Source: Pseudothauera hydrothermalis
GTDB taxonomy: Bacteria > Pseudomonadota > Gammaproteobacteria > Burkholderiales > Rhodocyclaceae
Length of the DNA stretch: 64,000 nucleotides
Assembly: GCF_003345255.1 (NCBI RefSeq)
Contig: NZ_CP029331.1
Location: 1,488,001 to 1,552,000, forward strand
Reading direction: 5' to 3'
Both the position numbers and the translations under genes were made by a program. Below are positions 28,222 to 38,932 of the stretch, piece by piece. The notes under the pieces are model-generated. The model did no database searches. It had not been told where the DNA came from and was given only the letters and a program-made list of their open reading frames with translations. The first letter of the stretch is position 1; each line of letters begins with the position of its first letter.

Positions 28222-28944
28222 ATGACTGCCAAATCGCATGAACGCTTCAAGCACACCCGCCGCTACTTGATCGTCGGCGTGCTCACTGCAGCGCCCTTGT
28301 GGGTGACTTGGCTGGTGTTCGATTTTCTGTTTTCGCAGTTGTCCAAAATGGGCATACCTTGGGTGGTGGCGCTGGCGCGCGCACTACGCGGGCCGGCGCC
28401 GGGCGTGGCCGATGTGTTGCTGCAGCCGTTGTTTCAATCCTTTCTCGGCGTGGTGTTTACCGTGCTGGTGTTTTATCTGTTGGGTTGGTTGGCCACGCAG
28501 GTGATCGGTCAGCGCATCATCGACTGGATGGAGCGGCTGGTGCAAAGTATTCCACTAGTGGCCGCCATTTACGGCGGAACCAAACGCTTTCTGGCCGCGG
28601 TCAAGGAAAAACCCGCCGGCGTACAACGGGTGGTGTTGATCAATTTCCCGTCCGAACAGATGAAGGCGGTGGGGTTCGTCACCCGAGTCATCCGCGATGA
28701 GGCCACCGGCGAAGAGTTGGCCGCGGTATATGTGCCCACATCGCCCAACCCGACCTCGGGTTACATCGAAATCGTGCCTATTTCCCAGGTGGTATCCACC
28801 GACTGGACCATGGATGAGGCCATGAGCTTCGTGATGACCGGCGGCGCCACCTCGCCCGAACAGATCCGTTTCAGAAATCCACCTGCTGCGGACCTTGCCG
28901 CCCTGCGGCCGCAACCGCCTGCCGCAGGGAGATCGCCGGATTGA
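28222..28944 (+). CDS. DUF502 membrane protein
   Basis: 240 residues. ATG 28222, just before FKHTRRYLIVGVLTAAPLWV, the standard family opening. Two transmembrane helices (about residues 14-36 and 70-92, FLGVVFTVLVFYLLGWLAT), then a soluble domain with IPLVAAIYGGTKRFLAAV and YVPTSPNPTSGYIEIVPISQ. The family is widespread and of unknown function. Divergent from the DUF6394 gene and convergent with acnA (26 nt between stops). Confidence 0.88.
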   Translation: MTAKSHERFKHTRRYLIVGVLTAAPLWVTWLVFDFLFSQLSKMGIPWVVALARALRGPAPGVADVLLQPLFQSFLGVVFTVLVFYLLGWLATQVIGQRIIDWMERLVQSIPLVAAIYGGTKRFLAAVKEKPAGVQRVVLINFPSEQMKAVGFVTRVIRDEATGEELAAVYVPTSPNPTSGYIEIVPISQVVSTDWTMDEAMSFVMTGGATSPEQIRFRNPPAADLAALRPQPPAAGRSPD

Positions 28945-28970
28945 TTGGCTAGTGGCCGAGGCGCAGGGCT

Positions 28971-31679
28971 TCAGGCCAGGATTTCGCGCAACACGTAAGG
29001 CAGAATGCCGCCGTGGCGGTAGTAGTCCACCTCGATCGGGGTGTCGATGCGACAAAGCACCGGCACCTCACGCCGGCTGCCGTCGGTACCATGAATCACC
29101 AAAACGAGGTCCTGCTGTGGTCGCAAATCGGCCGCAATGCCAAGGATGTCAAAGCGCTCCTCGCCGGTAAGCCCCAGCTTTTGCCAACTGTCGTCATGTT
29201 TGAACTGCAGGGGCAGCACACCCATGCCGACCAGGTTGGAGCGGTGGATACGCTCAAAGCTTTTGGCCACCACCGCTTTGATGCCGAGCAGCGCGGTACC
29301 TTTGGCGGCCCAGTCGCGGCTGGAGCCGGTACCGTATTCTTCACCGGCAAAGACAATGGTGGGCACGCCGCGCTGCTGCCAGGCGCAGGCCGCTTCGAAC
29401 ACCGTGGTCTGCTTGCCATCGAGCAAGGTGTAACCGCCCTCGACCCGCGAGCCGTCGGCACGCGGCGGAATCATCAGGTTTTTGATCCGCACGTTGGCAA
29501 ACGTGCCGCGCACCATCACCTCGTGATGACCGCGCCGCGAGCCGTAAGAGTTGAAATCCTTGCGCGCTACGCCCTGTGACTTCAGCCATTGGCCGGCAGG
29601 TGTGTTTTCCCCGAAAGCGCCAGCAGGCGAAATATGGTCGGTGGTCACCGAATCGCCCAGCAGCAACAAGGCGCGCGCGCCGGTAATGTCGCCAATGTGG
29701 CCCGGCTTCATACCGAAGCGGTCAAAAAAAGGCGGGCGGGCGATGTAGGTGGAGGCCGGCCAGTCATAGACTTGGCCGCCCGGCGCCGGAATTGCGTTCC
29801 ATAAATCATGGTCGCGGGTGAAATCGGCATACAGGCGGCGATACGTGGCCGCATCCATCGCGTAGGGCATGACTGCATCGATCTCTTCCGAGCTGGGCCA
29901 AATGTCGCGCAGATACACCGGCCGCCCATCGACGCCGGTACCCAGCGGGTCGTTTTCGAGGTCGACGTTCACGCGCCCGGCAATGGCAAACGCGACGACC
30001 AGCGGCGGTGAGGCAAGGAAATTGGCGCGGATGTTGGGGTGGATGCGCGCTTCGAAGTTGCGGTTGCCAGACAGCACGGCGGCGGCAACCACCTTGTGGT
30101 CATTGATCGCTTCGTTGAGCGCCGGCGCCAGATCGCCGGCATTGCCGATACAGGTTGTGCAACCATAACCGGCGAGCGCAAAACCCAACTGGGCCAGCGG
30201 TTCGAGCAGGCCGGCCTTGTCCAGATATTCGGTAACCACGCGCGAACCGGGTGCAAGCGAGGTCTTGATGTGCGGCGCAACCCGCAATCCTTTTGCCACC
30301 GCCTTTTTGGCCAGCAGCCCGGCAGCGATCAGCACCGCCGGATTGCTGGTGTTGGTGCAAGAGGTGATCGCTGCGATCAGCACATCGCCGTGCCCCAGGG
30401 TGACACCCGGCAGGCCGGTGGGAAAGCGTGTGCCGAGCGACGCTTCGGACTGACCAAAGCCACCGTCCACCTCGGGGGCGACCAGCAAGCTGTTGAAGGT
30501 GGCGGCCATGTCGGCGAGCGCAATGCGGTCCTGCGGGCGCTTCGGCCCGGCCAGCGAAGGCACGATGTCGGCCAAATCCAGGGTCAGCACACGGGTATAG
30601 TCCAGCTCGCCGGCGCGCGGTATGCCGAACATGCCTTGGGCGCGGAACCAGGCTTCGAACAGCTCGCATTCTTCCTCACTGCGCCCGGTGCCGCGCATAT
30701 ACGCCACGGTTTTGTCATCGACCGGGAAAAAGCCCATGGTCGCGCCGTATTCGGGCGCCATGTTGGCAAGGGTGGCGCGGTCGGTCACCGACAGGCTGGC
30801 GGTGCCTTCGCCAAAGAACTCCACGAACTTGCCCACCACTTTTTCGCGCCGCAGCATCTCGGTGACGGTCAGCACCAGATCGGTGGCAGTCACCCCTTCA
30901 CGCAAGCGGCCCTTGAGTTCCACGCCGATCACATCGGGGGTCAGAAAATACACCGGTTGGCCAAGCATGGCTGCTTCGGCTTCGATGCCGCCCACGCCCC
31001 AGCCCACCACGCCGACGCCGTTGATCATGGTGGTGTGCGAATCGGTGCCGACCAGGGTATCGGGAAAATACAGTGTGCCTTGGGGGGTATCGGTGCTGCG
31101 CACGCCGCGGAACAGGTATTCCAGATTGACCTGATGCACGATACCGATGCCCGGCGGCACCACCTTGAAGGTATTGAACGCCTGCATACCCCATTTCATG
31201 AACTGGTAGCGTTCCCGGTTGCGCTTGAACTCCAGCTCCATGTTCTGGCGCAGCGCTTGCGGTGTGCCGTAGTGGTCCACTTGCACCGAGTGGTCCACTA
31301 CCAGATCCACCGGCACCAGCGGCTCGATTTTCTTCGGGTCTTGGCCCATGTCCGCGGCCACGTTGCGCATGGCGGCCAGATCGGCAAGCAGCGGCACGCC
31401 GGTGAAGTCTTGTAGCACCACGCGGGCGACGACGAACGGAATCTCCTCGCTGCGCGGCGCATCCGGCTGCCAACCGGCCAGTTGGCGCACATGCTCCGCC
31501 GTGACCTTACGGCCATCGCAGTGGCGCAATACCGCTTCGAGCACAATGCGGATGGATACCGGCAGGCGCGAAATCCGCCCCAGGCCGGCGCGTTCCAACG
31601 CAGCGAGATCATGTAGCAGACCGCTGCGCCCCGACGGGGTGAAGAAGGTCCTGAGCGTATCGAAGGTTGTGATTGACAT
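28971..31679 (-). CDS. acnA: Aconitate hydratase A
   Basis: Isomerises citrate to isocitrate in the TCA cycle; AcnA is the monomeric, oxidant-stable type and may moonlight as an iron-responsive RNA-binding protein. 902 residues. The [4Fe-4S] cysteines are in [13 protein letters not shown] and [29 protein letters not shown] and [17 protein letters not shown] are the C-terminal swivel-domain motifs, and the last residues [13 protein letters not shown] are typical of AcnA/IRP. Divergent from acnB, the other aconitase; the two starts are 348 bp apart. Confidence 0.96.
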   Translation of the reverse strand: MSITTFDTLRTFFTPSGRSGLLHDLAALERAGLGRISRLPVSIRIVLEAVLRHCDGRKVTAEHVRQLAGWQPDAPRSEEIPFVVARVVLQDFTGVPLLADLAAMRNVAADMGQDPKKIEPLVPVDLVVDHSVQVDHYGTPQALRQNMELEFKRNRERYQFMKWGMQAFNTFKVVPPGIGIVHQVNLEYLFRGVRSTDTPQGTLYFPDTLVGTDSHTTMINGVGVVGWGVGGIEAEAAMLGQPVYFLTPDVIGVELKGRLREGVTATDLVLTVTEMLRREKVVGKFVEFFGEGTASLSVTDRATLANMAPEYGATMGFFPVDDKTVAYMRGTGRSEEECELFEAWFRAQGMFGIPRAGELDYTRVLTLDLADIVPSLAGPKRPQDRIALADMAATFNSLLVAPEVDGGFGQSEASLGTRFPTGLPGVTLGHGDVLIAAITSCTNTSNPAVLIAAGLLAKKAVAKGLRVAPHIKTSLAPGSRVVTEYLDKAGLLEPLAQLGFALAGYGCTTCIGNAGDLAPALNEAINDHKVVAAAVLSGNRNFEARIHPNIRANFLASPPLVVAFAIAGRVNVDLENDPLGTGVDGRPVYLRDIWPSSEEIDAVMPYAMDAATYRRLYADFTRDHDLWNAIPAPGGQVYDWPASTYIARPPFFDRFGMKPGHIGDITGARALLLLGDSVTTDHISPAGAFGENTPAGQWLKSQGVARKDFNSYGSRRGHHEVMVRGTFANVRIKNLMIPPRADGSRVEGGYTLLDGKQTTVFEAACAWQQRGVPTIVFAGEEYGTGSSRDWAAKGTALLGIKAVVAKSFERIHRSNLVGMGVLPLQFKHDDSWQKLGLTGEERFDILGIAADLRPQQDLVLVIHGTDGSRREVPVLCRIDTPIEVDYYRHGGILPYVLREILA

Positions 31680-32027
31680 GGCGTGCTCCCTGACGACGAG
31701 GTAGATGGGATGGCTGCGGTGAAACCCTGGCGTTCGGACCGTGGCGGCGCGTGGTGCGTTCCCGATGGCAGCGGTTTGCAGCCGTTACCGGTAGCATAGT
31801 TCATCGCCTGGGGGAGAGGATTTTGGCCTTGCGCCTTGCTCGGTGTCTGTAAAGATCTGGCGCGCGGCGCTGATGCATGCTGAGACCTGGGCGGGTAAAA
31901 TCCGCCACGCCATCGTGTTGAATGTTGCATTGCACTGCAAGTCTTATAAAAGACATATAATCTCGAAGCGTGTCCGGGCAAGCCCGGATCGTCCCGTTAC
32001 CTGTCACGAACAAGGAAGGAAGTCGCC
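31680..32027. promoter_or_regulatory. acnA/acnB divergent intergenic region
   Basis: 348 bp without a gene. The acnB side holds a TATAAT -10 with an overlapping dyad (see 31941-31961) and a strong AAGGAAGGA ribosome site (32012-32020). On the acnA side, the complement carries TATGCT-like sequence near 31790-31800 but no convincing promoter. No riboswitch or small gene was recognised. Confidence 0.5.
31941..31961 (+). promoter_or_regulatory. acnB promoter with overlapping dyad operator
   Basis: GTCTT-ATAA-AAGAC (31941-31954) is a perfect inverted repeat immediately followed by the -10 hexamer TATAAT (31956-31961), so a protein bound to the dyad would cover the spacer of the promoter. A -35 is not clear; TTGCAC (31930-31935) would be 20 bp from the -10. 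The regulator is not identified. Confidence 0.55.
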
Positions 32028-34625
32028 GTGCTTGAAGCCTACCGTGCCCATGTCGCCGAGCGTGCCGCCCTCGGCATCCCCCCTCTGCCGCTGAACAAAC
32101 AGCAGACCACCGAACTGGTGGCGCTACTGAAAAACCCGCCCGCAGGCGAAGAAGCCTTCCTGGTCGAGCTGCTTACTTACCGTGTGCCCGCGGGCGTGGA
32201 TGACGCCGCCAAGGTCAAGGCCGAATTCCTGGCCCGTGTCGCCAAGGGAGAGGAAAGCTGTGCGTTGGTCTCCCGCGCCAAGGCCACCGAGCTTTTGGGC
32301 ACCATGCTGGGCGGTTTCAACATCAAGCCGCTGATCGAACTGCTGGCCGATGCCGAAGTCGGCACGGTGGCCGCCGAGGGTTTGAAAAAAACCTTGCTGA
32401 TGTTCGACTACTTCCACGATGTCAAGGAACTGGCCGAAAAAGGCAATGCCAACGCCCGTGCGGTGATGCAGTCCTGGGCCGACGCCGAATGGTTCACCAG
32501 CCGCCCGGAAGTGCCGGCTTCGCAAAAGATCACGGTGTTCAAGGTATCGGGCGAAACCAATACCGATGACCTGTCTCCGGCGCCGGACGCCTGGTCGCGT
32601 CCCGATATTCCGCTCCATGCCCTGGCCATGCTCAAGAACCCGCGTCCGGGCATTACCCCGGAAGAGCCGGGGGTGCGCGGACCAGTGAAATTTCTGGCCG
32701 AATTGCGCGCCCGCGGCAACGTGGTGGCCTATGTCGGTGACGTGGTCGGCACCGGTTCTTCGCGCAAATCCGCCACCAACTCGGTGCTGTGGTTTACCGG
32801 CGAAGACATCCCCTATGTGCCCAACAAGCGCTTTGGCGGCGTGTGCCTGGGCTCCAAGATCGCGCCGATCTTCTTCAACACCATGGAAGACGCCGGTGCC
32901 CTGCCGATCGAGATCGATGTCGGCCAGATGGAAATGGGCGACGAGATCGAACTCAAAGTGGATCATGCCACTGGTAAGGTGACTGCGCTCAAAAACGGTG
33001 CGGTGATCGCCGAATCGCAGCTCAAGACCCTGGTGCTGCTCGACGAGGTGCGCGCCGGCGGCCGCATTCCGCTGATCATCGGTCGCGGGCTGACCGCCAA
33101 GGCGCGCGAGGCGCTCGGCTTGCCTCCTTCCACCTTGTTCCGTCTGCCCCAGGCCCCGGCCGACACCGGCAAGGGTTACACGCTGGCGCAAAAAATGGTC
33201 GGCCGCGCCTGCGGTCTGCCGGAAGGCAAGGGCATCCGTCCGGGCACCTACTGCGAACCCAAGATGACCACCGTGGGCTCCCAGGACACCACCGGCCCGA
33301 TGACCCGCGACGAACTGAAGGACTTGGCCTGCTTGGGCTTTTCTGCCGATCTGGTGATGCAGTCCTTCTGCCACACCGCCGCCTATCCCAAGCTCGTGGA
33401 CGTCAAGATGCATCGCGAGCTGCCGTCTTTCATCAGCACCCGCGGCGGCGTCTCTCTGCGTCCGGGCGATGGCGTGATCCACTCCTGGCTCAACCGCCTG
33501 CTGCTGCCCGATACCGTCGGCACCGGCGGCGACAGCCACACCCGTTTCCCGATCGGCATTTCCTTCCCGGCCGGTTCCGGCCTGGTGGCCTTTGCCGCCG
33601 CCACCGGGGTGATGCCGCTGGACATGCCGGAATCCGTGCTGGTGCGCTTCAAGGGCGAGATGCAGCCGGGCATCACCCTGCGTGACCTAGTCAACGCCAT
33701 TCCCTACTACGCGATCAAACAGGGGCTGCTGACCGTCGAGAAGAAGGGCAAGAAAAACATCTTCTCCGGCCGCATCCTGGAAATCGAAGGGCTGCCCGAT
33801 CTCAAGGTCGAACAGGCTTTCGAGCTGACCGACGCCTCGGCCGAGCGCTCGGCCGCCGCCTGCACGGTCCACCTCAACAAGGCGCCGATCGTCGAGTACA
33901 TGAACTCGAACATCACCCTGATGAAGTGGATGATCGCCAACGGCTACGAGGATGCCCGCACCCTGAAGCGCCGGATCAAGGCCATGGAAGACTGGATCGC
34001 TCATGGCGAACTGCTCAAGGCCGACGCCGATGCCGAATACGCCGCGGTGATCGAGATCGACCTGGCCGAGATCAAGGAACCCATCGTCGCCTGCCCGAAC
34101 GACCCGGACGACGTGAAGCTGCTCTCGGAAGTTGCCGGCGACAAGATCGACGAAGTGTTCATCGGCTCGTGCATGACCAACATCGGTCACTTCCGTGCCG
34201 CCGGCAAGGTGCTCGATGGCAAGACCGACATCCCGACCCGTCTGTGGATCGCCCCGCCGACCAAGATGGACGCCATGATCCTCAATGAGGAAGGCTATTA
34301 CGGCATTCTCGGTCGGGCTGGCGCGCGCATGGAAATGCCCGGCTGCTCGCTGTGCATGGGCAACCAAGCGCAGATTCGCCGCGGCAGCACCGCGATGTCG
34401 ACCTCGACCCGCAACTTCCCGAACCGTCTGGGCATCGACACCCGTGTCTATCTGGGTTCGGCCGAGCTGGCCGCGGTGTGCGCGCTACTGGGCAAGATTC
34501 CCACGGTGGCCGAGTACATGGAGCAGGTCGAAATCGTCAATAAGAAGGCGGGCGATATCTACCGCTATATGAACTTCGACCAAATCGACGAGTTCGTTGA
34601 AATGGCGGAGAAAGTCGAAGTCTGA
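32028..34625 (+). CDS. acnB: Aconitate hydratase B
   Basis: The main vegetative TCA-cycle aconitase in proteobacteria, also acting on 2-methylisocitrate. GTG start 32028 behind AAGGAAGGA; 865 residues. It has the AcnB order: N-terminal HEAT-like domain ([20 protein letters not shown]), swivel domain with [14 protein letters not shown], then the three core domains. Cluster ligands lie in [15 protein letters not shown] and [11 protein letters not shown] plus the earlier [10 protein letters not shown]. Followed by a bidirectional terminator. Confidence 0.97.
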   Translation: MLEAYRAHVAERAALGIPPLPLNKQQTTELVALLKNPPAGEEAFLVELLTYRVPAGVDDAAKVKAEFLARVAKGEESCALVSRAKATELLGTMLGGFNIKPLIELLADAEVGTVAAEGLKKTLLMFDYFHDVKELAEKGNANARAVMQSWADAEWFTSRPEVPASQKITVFKVSGETNTDDLSPAPDAWSRPDIPLHALAMLKNPRPGITPEEPGVRGPVKFLAELRARGNVVAYVGDVVGTGSSRKSATNSVLWFTGEDIPYVPNKRFGGVCLGSKIAPIFFNTMEDAGALPIEIDVGQMEMGDEIELKVDHATGKVTALKNGAVIAESQLKTLVLLDEVRAGGRIPLIIGRGLTAKAREALGLPPSTLFRLPQAPADTGKGYTLAQKMVGRACGLPEGKGIRPGTYCEPKMTTVGSQDTTGPMTRDELKDLACLGFSADLVMQSFCHTAAYPKLVDVKMHRELPSFISTRGGVSLRPGDGVIHSWLNRLLLPDTVGTGGDSHTRFPIGISFPAGSGLVAFAAATGVMPLDMPESVLVRFKGEMQPGITLRDLVNAIPYYAIKQGLLTVEKKGKKNIFSGRILEIEGLPDLKVEQAFELTDASAERSAAACTVHLNKAPIVEYMNSNITLMKWMIANGYEDARTLKRRIKAMEDWIAHGELLKADADAEYAAVIEIDLAEIKEPIVACPNDPDDVKLLSEVAGDKIDEVFIGSCMTNIGHFRAAGKVLDGKTDIPTRLWIAPPTKMDAMILNEEGYYGILGRAGARMEMPGCSLCMGNQAQIRRGSTAMSTSTRNFPNRLGIDTRVYLGSAELAAVCALLGKIPTVAEYMEQVEIVNKKAGDIYRYMNFDQIDEFVEMAEKVEV

Positions 34626-34651
34626 CGTTTGTTTCGTCCGCACGACTCGCG

Positions 34652-34685
34652 AAAGCCCCATCGTAAGCGGTGGGGCTTTTTGTTT
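34652..34685. terminator. Bidirectional terminator between acnB and suhB
   Basis: Stem AAAGCCCCA / TGGGGCTTT around TCGTAAGCGG (34652-34679) with T-runs on the plus strand (TTTTTGTTT) and a short A-rich run on the other side, serving acnB and possibly the convergent suhB. Confidence 0.85.
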
Positions 34686-34733
34686 ACAGTGCGCGCCGGC
34701 CGTCGCCGCGGCGTGCGGGTGGGCTGCCTGGCT

Positions 34734-35540
34734 TCAGGCCCTGAGCGTGGCCGGACGCCAAGACTGGATGATCGGCAGTAGCTGCGCAAAGATCTTCGGA
34801 GCGCCCGCCACCACATTACCGGTGGTCAGGTAGTCCGCTTCGCCGGCCAGATCGGACACCAGTCCGCCGGCCTCTTGCACCATCAGCACCCCAGCGGCCA
34901 TATCCCAGGGTGACAGGCCCAATTCCCAGAATCCGTCGATGCGCCCGCAGGCCACCCACGCCAAATCCAGCGCGGCCGAGCCGGGGCGGCGAATACCGGC
35001 GGTCTTTTGGGTGAGTTCCTTGAACATGGCCAGATAGGCGTCCACATGATCGAACTGGCGAAAGGGAAACCCGGTGCCGATCAACGCTTCGTTGAGGCGA
35101 ACCCGTTTGGAGACACGGATGCGACGGTCGTTCAGATAAGCGCCGCGCCCCTTGGACGCGGTAAAGAGCTCGTTGCGGTTGGGATCGAAGATCACCGCGT
35201 GTTCCAGCACCCCGTTTCTGGTCTGCGCAATGGAAATGGCGTACTGCGGAAAGCCATGAATGAAATTGGTGGTGCCGTCCAACGGATCGATGATCCATTG
35301 ATACTCGGCATTGGCCATATCGCCGGCCTCACCGGACTCCTCTGCTAGAATCGCATGGTTCGGATAGGCTTCGCGCAACACATCGATGATGGCCGCTTCC
35401 GCGGCACGATCCACCTCGGTGACGAAATCATTGGGTGATTTGGACTGTATCTTGAGCAAGTCCAGGTCATTGGAAGCGCGGTTGATGATGCTGGCAGCCT
35501 TGCGGGCAGCCTTGACGGCAATGTTCAGAGTCGGGTGCAT
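34734..35540 (-). CDS. suhB: Inositol-1-monophosphatase SuhB
   Basis: Mg2+-dependent phosphatase of the FIG superfamily; in E. coli SuhB also joins the rRNA antitermination complex. 268 residues, starting [20 protein letters not shown]. Metal-binding motifs: [26 protein letters not shown] and [15 protein letters not shown], all intact. Convergent with acnB across a terminator, and divergent from trmJ with 79 bp between starts; a TAGAAT at the complement of 35612-35617 may be its -10. Confidence 0.95.
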   Translation of the reverse strand: MHPTLNIAVKAARKAASIINRASNDLDLLKIQSKSPNDFVTEVDRAAEAAIIDVLREAYPNHAILAEESGEAGDMANAEYQWIIDPLDGTTNFIHGFPQYAISIAQTRNGVLEHAVIFDPNRNELFTASKGRGAYLNDRRIRVSKRVRLNEALIGTGFPFRQFDHVDAYLAMFKELTQKTAGIRRPGSAALDLAWVACGRIDGFWELGLSPWDMAAGVLMVQEAGGLVSDLAGEADYLTTGNVVAGAPKIFAQLLPIIQSWRPATLRA

Positions 35541-35619
35541 GCGCGTTATCTCGCGTAGGGGACGCCTCGTGAGAGAGGCTTTCAGCGAAAATGAAAACTA
35601 AAAAGCGAGAAATTCTAAT

Positions 35620-36348
35620 ATGAACAGCGCCCTTGCGCTCGACCGAATCCGCATCGTACTCTCCCGCACCTCTCACCCCGGCAACATCGGCGCTGCCGCG
35701 CGTGCCATGAAAACCATGGGTTTATCGCAGCTGTGGCTGGTGGCCCCGCAGGCGCACCCCAGCCGCGAAGCGTGGGCGCGCGCCTCCGGCGCCACCGATG
35801 TGCTCGACGCAGCGCGTGTAGTGTCCACCTTGCAGGAGGCGCTGGCCGGCACCGTACTGTCTGCGGCACTCACCGCGCGTCGGCGCGAATTGTCGTTGCC
35901 GCGCATGCATGCCCGCGAGGCGGCAGCCGAACTGTTGCGGCATACCGCTGCCGGCGAGGTGGCGCTGGTGTTCGGTAACGAAACCAACGGACTGACCAAC
36001 GATGAAGTCGCTTTGTGCGGCATGCCGGTGAGCATTCCAGCCAACCCCGAGTATTCGTCGCTCAATCTGGGCGCGGCCGTACAAGTGCTGTGTTACGAAC
36101 TGCGCATCGCCGCCCTGACTCCGCAACCGCCTGCGGACCCGCTACCGCAGCTTGCAACCCACGATGAAGTCGAGGGTTTTTTCGCGCATCTGACCCGTGT
36201 CAGTACGCAAAGCGGTTTTCATGACCCGGCCAATCCTAAGCGCCTGCTGCCTCGACTGCGGCGCCTCTTTGGCCGCATCCGCTTGGAGCGCGAGGAGGTG
36301 AGCATTCTGCGCGGGTTGCTGACTAGCTTCGAACGCAAAGTCGAGTAA
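35620..36348 (+). CDS. trmJ: tRNA (cytidine/uridine-2'-O-)-methyltransferase TrmJ
   Basis: SPOUT-class enzyme that 2'-O-methylates position 32 of tRNAs. 242 residues. The knot regions are IRIVLSRTSHPGNIGAAARA, VALVFGNETNGLTNDEV and SIPANPEYSSLNLGAAVQVL. The C-terminal extension (FFAHLTRVSTQSGFHDPANP, RLLPRLRRLFGRIRLEREEV) separates TrmJ from shorter TrmL. suhB/trmJ/cysE/iscR in this order is common in beta- and gammaproteobacteria. Confidence 0.93.
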   Translation: MNSALALDRIRIVLSRTSHPGNIGAAARAMKTMGLSQLWLVAPQAHPSREAWARASGATDVLDAARVVSTLQEALAGTVLSAALTARRRELSLPRMHAREAAAELLRHTAAGEVALVFGNETNGLTNDEVALCGMPVSIPANPEYSSLNLGAAVQVLCYELRIAALTPQPPADPLPQLATHDEVEGFFAHLTRVSTQSGFHDPANPKRLLPRLRRLFGRIRLEREEVSILRGLLTSFERKVE

Positions 36349-36392
36349 AATAGTCGGAAATTTCAAATTGACCATAGCAAGAGGCATCCCGG

Positions 36393-37148
36393 ATGTTCGA
36401 GCACCTGCGTGAAGACCTGGCCAGCGTTCGCGAGCGCGATCCCGCCGCCCGTTCCACGTGGGAAGTGTTGACCTGTTATCCGGGCATCCATGCGCTAATG
36501 CTGCACCGTCTTGCACATGCCGCATGGCGACGCGGATTTCACTGGCTCGGCCGCTTCATCAGTCATATCGGCCGTTTTCTGACCGGCATCGAAATTCACC
36601 CCGGTGCACGCATCGGCCGGCGGGTGTTCATCGACCATGGCATGGGCGTGGTGATCGGCGAGACCGCCGAGATCGGCGACGATTGCACCATTTATCAAGG
36701 GGTCACGCTCGGTGGCACGTCGCTGTACCGCGGCGAGAAACGCCACCCGACGCTGGGCAAAGGTGTCGTCGTGGGAGCCGGCGCCAAGGTGCTTGGCGGG
36801 TTTACGGTAGGCGATGGCGCCAAGATCGGCTCCAACGCGGTCGTGGTCAAGCCGGTCCCAGCCGGTGCCACCGCCGTGGGCAATCCAGCGCGCATCCTCG
36901 ATCCGGCGCGCGACAGCGCACGAGAGCAAAAAGCCGAACAAATGGGGTTTTCAGCCTACGGGGTGACCCGCGACATGGATGATCCGCTGTCCAAAGCCTT
37001 GCATGGCTTACTGGATCATGCGGTGGAAACCGATCGCCGCTTCGAGGCGCTGCTCAAGCGCTTGGAGGCGGCCGGTTTCAAGCTCGACGAAACGGTCGGT
37101 GCCAGCGACGATTTCGACCCGACCCGGCTGTCCAAATTGGTCGATTAG
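36393..37148 (+). CDS. cysE: Serine O-acetyltransferase CysE
   Basis: Makes O-acetylserine for cysteine synthesis. 251 residues. N-terminal helical domain ([20 protein letters not shown]), then left-handed beta-helix hexapeptide repeats with the catalytic [20 protein letters not shown] and [20 protein letters not shown]. Cysteine is the sulfur donor for the iron-sulfur operon that begins 103 nt downstream, so the position fits the function. A final 60-residue tail is longer than in short CysE forms but usual in this group. Confidence 0.95.
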   Translation: MFEHLREDLASVRERDPAARSTWEVLTCYPGIHALMLHRLAHAAWRRGFHWLGRFISHIGRFLTGIEIHPGARIGRRVFIDHGMGVVIGETAEIGDDCTIYQGVTLGGTSLYRGEKRHPTLGKGVVVGAGAKVLGGFTVGDGAKIGSNAVVVKPVPAGATAVGNPARILDPARDSAREQKAEQMGFSAYGVTRDMDDPLSKALHGLLDHAVETDRRFEALLKRLEAAGFKLDETVGASDDFDPTRLSKLVD

Positions 37149-37177
37149 TTGACTGTTTTTGTCGGGATAGGTATAGT
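37149..37177 (+). promoter_or_regulatory. iscR promoter
   Basis: TTGACT (37149-37154), 17-bp spacer, TATAGT (37172-37177): a near-consensus sigma-70 promoter starting at the cysE stop codon, 75 nt before iscR. Confidence 0.85.
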
Positions 37178-37197
37178 TGAGCGAAACGTTCGGGTAT
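37173..37197 (+). promoter_or_regulatory. Type 1 IscR-binding site
   Basis: A 25-bp imperfect dyad beginning ATAGTTGAG and ending TTCGGGTAT fits the type 1 IscR consensus (ATASYYGACT...AGTCRRSTAT layout) at its outer halves. It overlaps the -10 and start region of the iscR promoter, which is the arrangement used for autorepression by [2Fe-2S]-IscR in E. coli. Confidence 0.8.
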
Positions 37198-37251
37198 TTG
37201 CCATGACTGGAACTGCCCAACGTCTCCCGCTCATACCTGCGAGGACACACC

Positions 37252-37734
37252 ATGAGACTGACCACCAAGGGACGCTTTGCGGTAACAGCAATGATCGATC
37301 TGGCCTCGCGGCAGGCCGACGGACCGGTGACCCTGGCGGGCATCGCCGAACGCCAGAGCATATCTTTGTCGTATCTCGAACAACTATTCGGCAAGCTACG
37401 CCGTTACAAGCTGGTCAATAGCGTGCGCGGACCGGGCGGCGGCTACCGCTTGGCGCGGGACATGAAAGACATCACCGTGGCCGATATCATCGTTGCGGTC
37501 GATGAGCCGCTGGACGCCACGCAGTGCGGCGGCAAGCAAAACTGTCATGACGAGCATGTCTGTCTGACGCATGACCTGTGGACCAATCTCAATAAACGGA
37601 TGTACGAATATCTGGCCTCGGTCACGCTGGCTGCGCTGGTCAATCGCGAGATCAAAGCCGAGCCGGATGTAAGTGTGATTGTCGATGTGCGCCGCCGTGC
37701 CATGAGTTCGCTGCGCGAGGCAGTGTCGGCCTGA
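37252..37734 (+). CDS. iscR: Iron-sulfur cluster assembly regulator IscR
   Basis: Rrf2-family repressor/activator, 160 residues, sensing cluster supply. Winged helix: MRLTTKGRFAVTAMIDLA, LAGIAERQSISLSYLEQLF, GPGGGYRLAR. The cluster ligands Cys92, Cys98, Cys104 and His107 (CGGKQNC, HVCLTH) are at exactly the E. coli positions. It is the first gene of the isc operon and has a matching operator over its own promoter. The next gene, a second cysteine desulfurase, starts 14 nt later. Confidence 0.97.
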   Translation: MRLTTKGRFAVTAMIDLASRQADGPVTLAGIAERQSISLSYLEQLFGKLRRYKLVNSVRGPGGGYRLARDMKDITVADIIVAVDEPLDATQCGGKQNCHDEHVCLTHDLWTNLNKRMYEYLASVTLAALVNREIKAEPDVSVIVDVRRRAMSSLREAVSA

Positions 37735-37748
37735 CTGAGTGTGTTGCC

Positions 37749-38909
37749 ATGTTCGCGCCCGTCTATCTCGACTGGAATGCCACCACGCCACTGGACCCGG
37801 TGGTGCGTGAGGCGATGTTGCCTTGGCTGGGGAGGCGTTTTGGAAACGCCTCCAGCCGGCACGAGTACGGTCGTCAGGCACGGGCGGCGATCGATGAAGC
37901 CCGCGCCCGCGTGGCTGCAGCGGTCGGCGCCCATCCGACCGAAGTGGTGTTGACCGGCGGCGGCTCCGAGGCGAACAACCTTTTCATCAAAGGCGCTGCC
38001 GCGCGGATGCGGCCCGGCGTGATCGCGCTCAGTGCCATCGAGCATCCCTGTGTGCGAGAGCCTGCTCAGCAATTGCGCCGCCAAGGGTGGGCCCTGCGTG
38101 AGATCGCGGTTGACGGGCAAGGGCGTATCGACGAGGCGGACTGGCAGGCCGCCTTGGCCACCCGTCCGGCGTTGGTATCGGTGATGCTGGCCAACAACGA
38201 AACCGGCGTGGTGCAGGACATCGCCACGTTGGGCGCGCAGGCGCGCAGCGCGGGCGCCTGGATGCACACCGATGCCGTGCAGGCGCTGGGCAAGATTGCG
38301 GTGGATTTTCGCGCGCTGGGTGTACATGCGCTCACGCTCTCGGCCCACAAAATCGGCGGCCCGATCGGCGCTGGTGCGTTGGTGCTGGACAAACGGGTGG
38401 AACTTGCACCGCTGATCGCCGGCGGCGGGCAGGAGCGCGGTCTGCGTTCGGGCACCGAAAACGTGGCGGCCATCGTCGGTTTTGGCGTGGCCTGCGAGCT
38501 TGCTATCGCCCGTCGGGCCGAGGAAGCGGTCCGGCTCGCGGCACTGCGCGATGAACTCGAAGCCGCGTTAAGCGCAATTGGCGGCGTCACCGTTTTTTCC
38601 GCGGCCGTGGAGCGACTGCCGAATACGGTGTTTTTTGCGGTCGATGGTATCGATGGCGAGACGCTGGTGGCCAAGCTCGACCGTGCAGGCTTTGCCTGCG
38701 CCAGCGGTTCGGCCTGCTCCAGTGCCAACCCCGACCCCTCACATACGCTACTGGCGATGGGCGTGCCGGCCGCCATGGCGCGCGGCGCAGTGCGGGTGAG
38801 CCTGGGGCGGGACACCACTGCCGAAGACCTGCTGCGATTCCGCCAATGCTTGGCCGGAACGCTGGCGCAATTGAAGAACCTGACCGCGATGGCGGTCTCG
38901 ACGACCTAA
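37749..38909 (+). CDS. Second cysteine desulfurase (NifS/IscS-like)
   Basis: PLP-dependent enzyme that releases sulfur from cysteine. 386 residues. PLP Lys201 is in [13 protein letters not shown], and the catalytic Cys323 in [20 protein letters not shown], a class I loop, so all key residues are intact. It differs from the IscS encoded next door (for example [14 protein letters not shown] and [14 protein letters not shown]), indicating a distinct paralogue rather than a recent duplication. It lies between iscR and iscS with short gaps (14 and 23 nt), hence co-regulated. Its specific acceptor is unknown. Confidence 0.9.
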   Translation: MFAPVYLDWNATTPLDPVVREAMLPWLGRRFGNASSRHEYGRQARAAIDEARARVAAAVGAHPTEVVLTGGGSEANNLFIKGAAARMRPGVIALSAIEHPCVREPAQQLRRQGWALREIAVDGQGRIDEADWQAALATRPALVSVMLANNETGVVQDIATLGAQARSAGAWMHTDAVQALGKIAVDFRALGVHALTLSAHKIGGPIGAGALVLDKRVELAPLIAGGGQERGLRSGTENVAAIVGFGVACELAIARRAEEAVRLAALRDELEAALSAIGGVTVFSAAVERLPNTVFFAVDGIDGETLVAKLDRAGFACASGSACSSANPDPSHTLLAMGVPAAMARGAVRVSLGRDTTAEDLLRFRQCLAGTLAQLKNLTAMAVSTT

Positions 38910-38932
38910 CGAATCGCGTACGGAGAGACGCA

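Noticed and set aside
31843-32094. Small open frame across the acnB leader
   Set aside because: It runs into acnB in another frame, has no ribosome site and no recognisable protein features.
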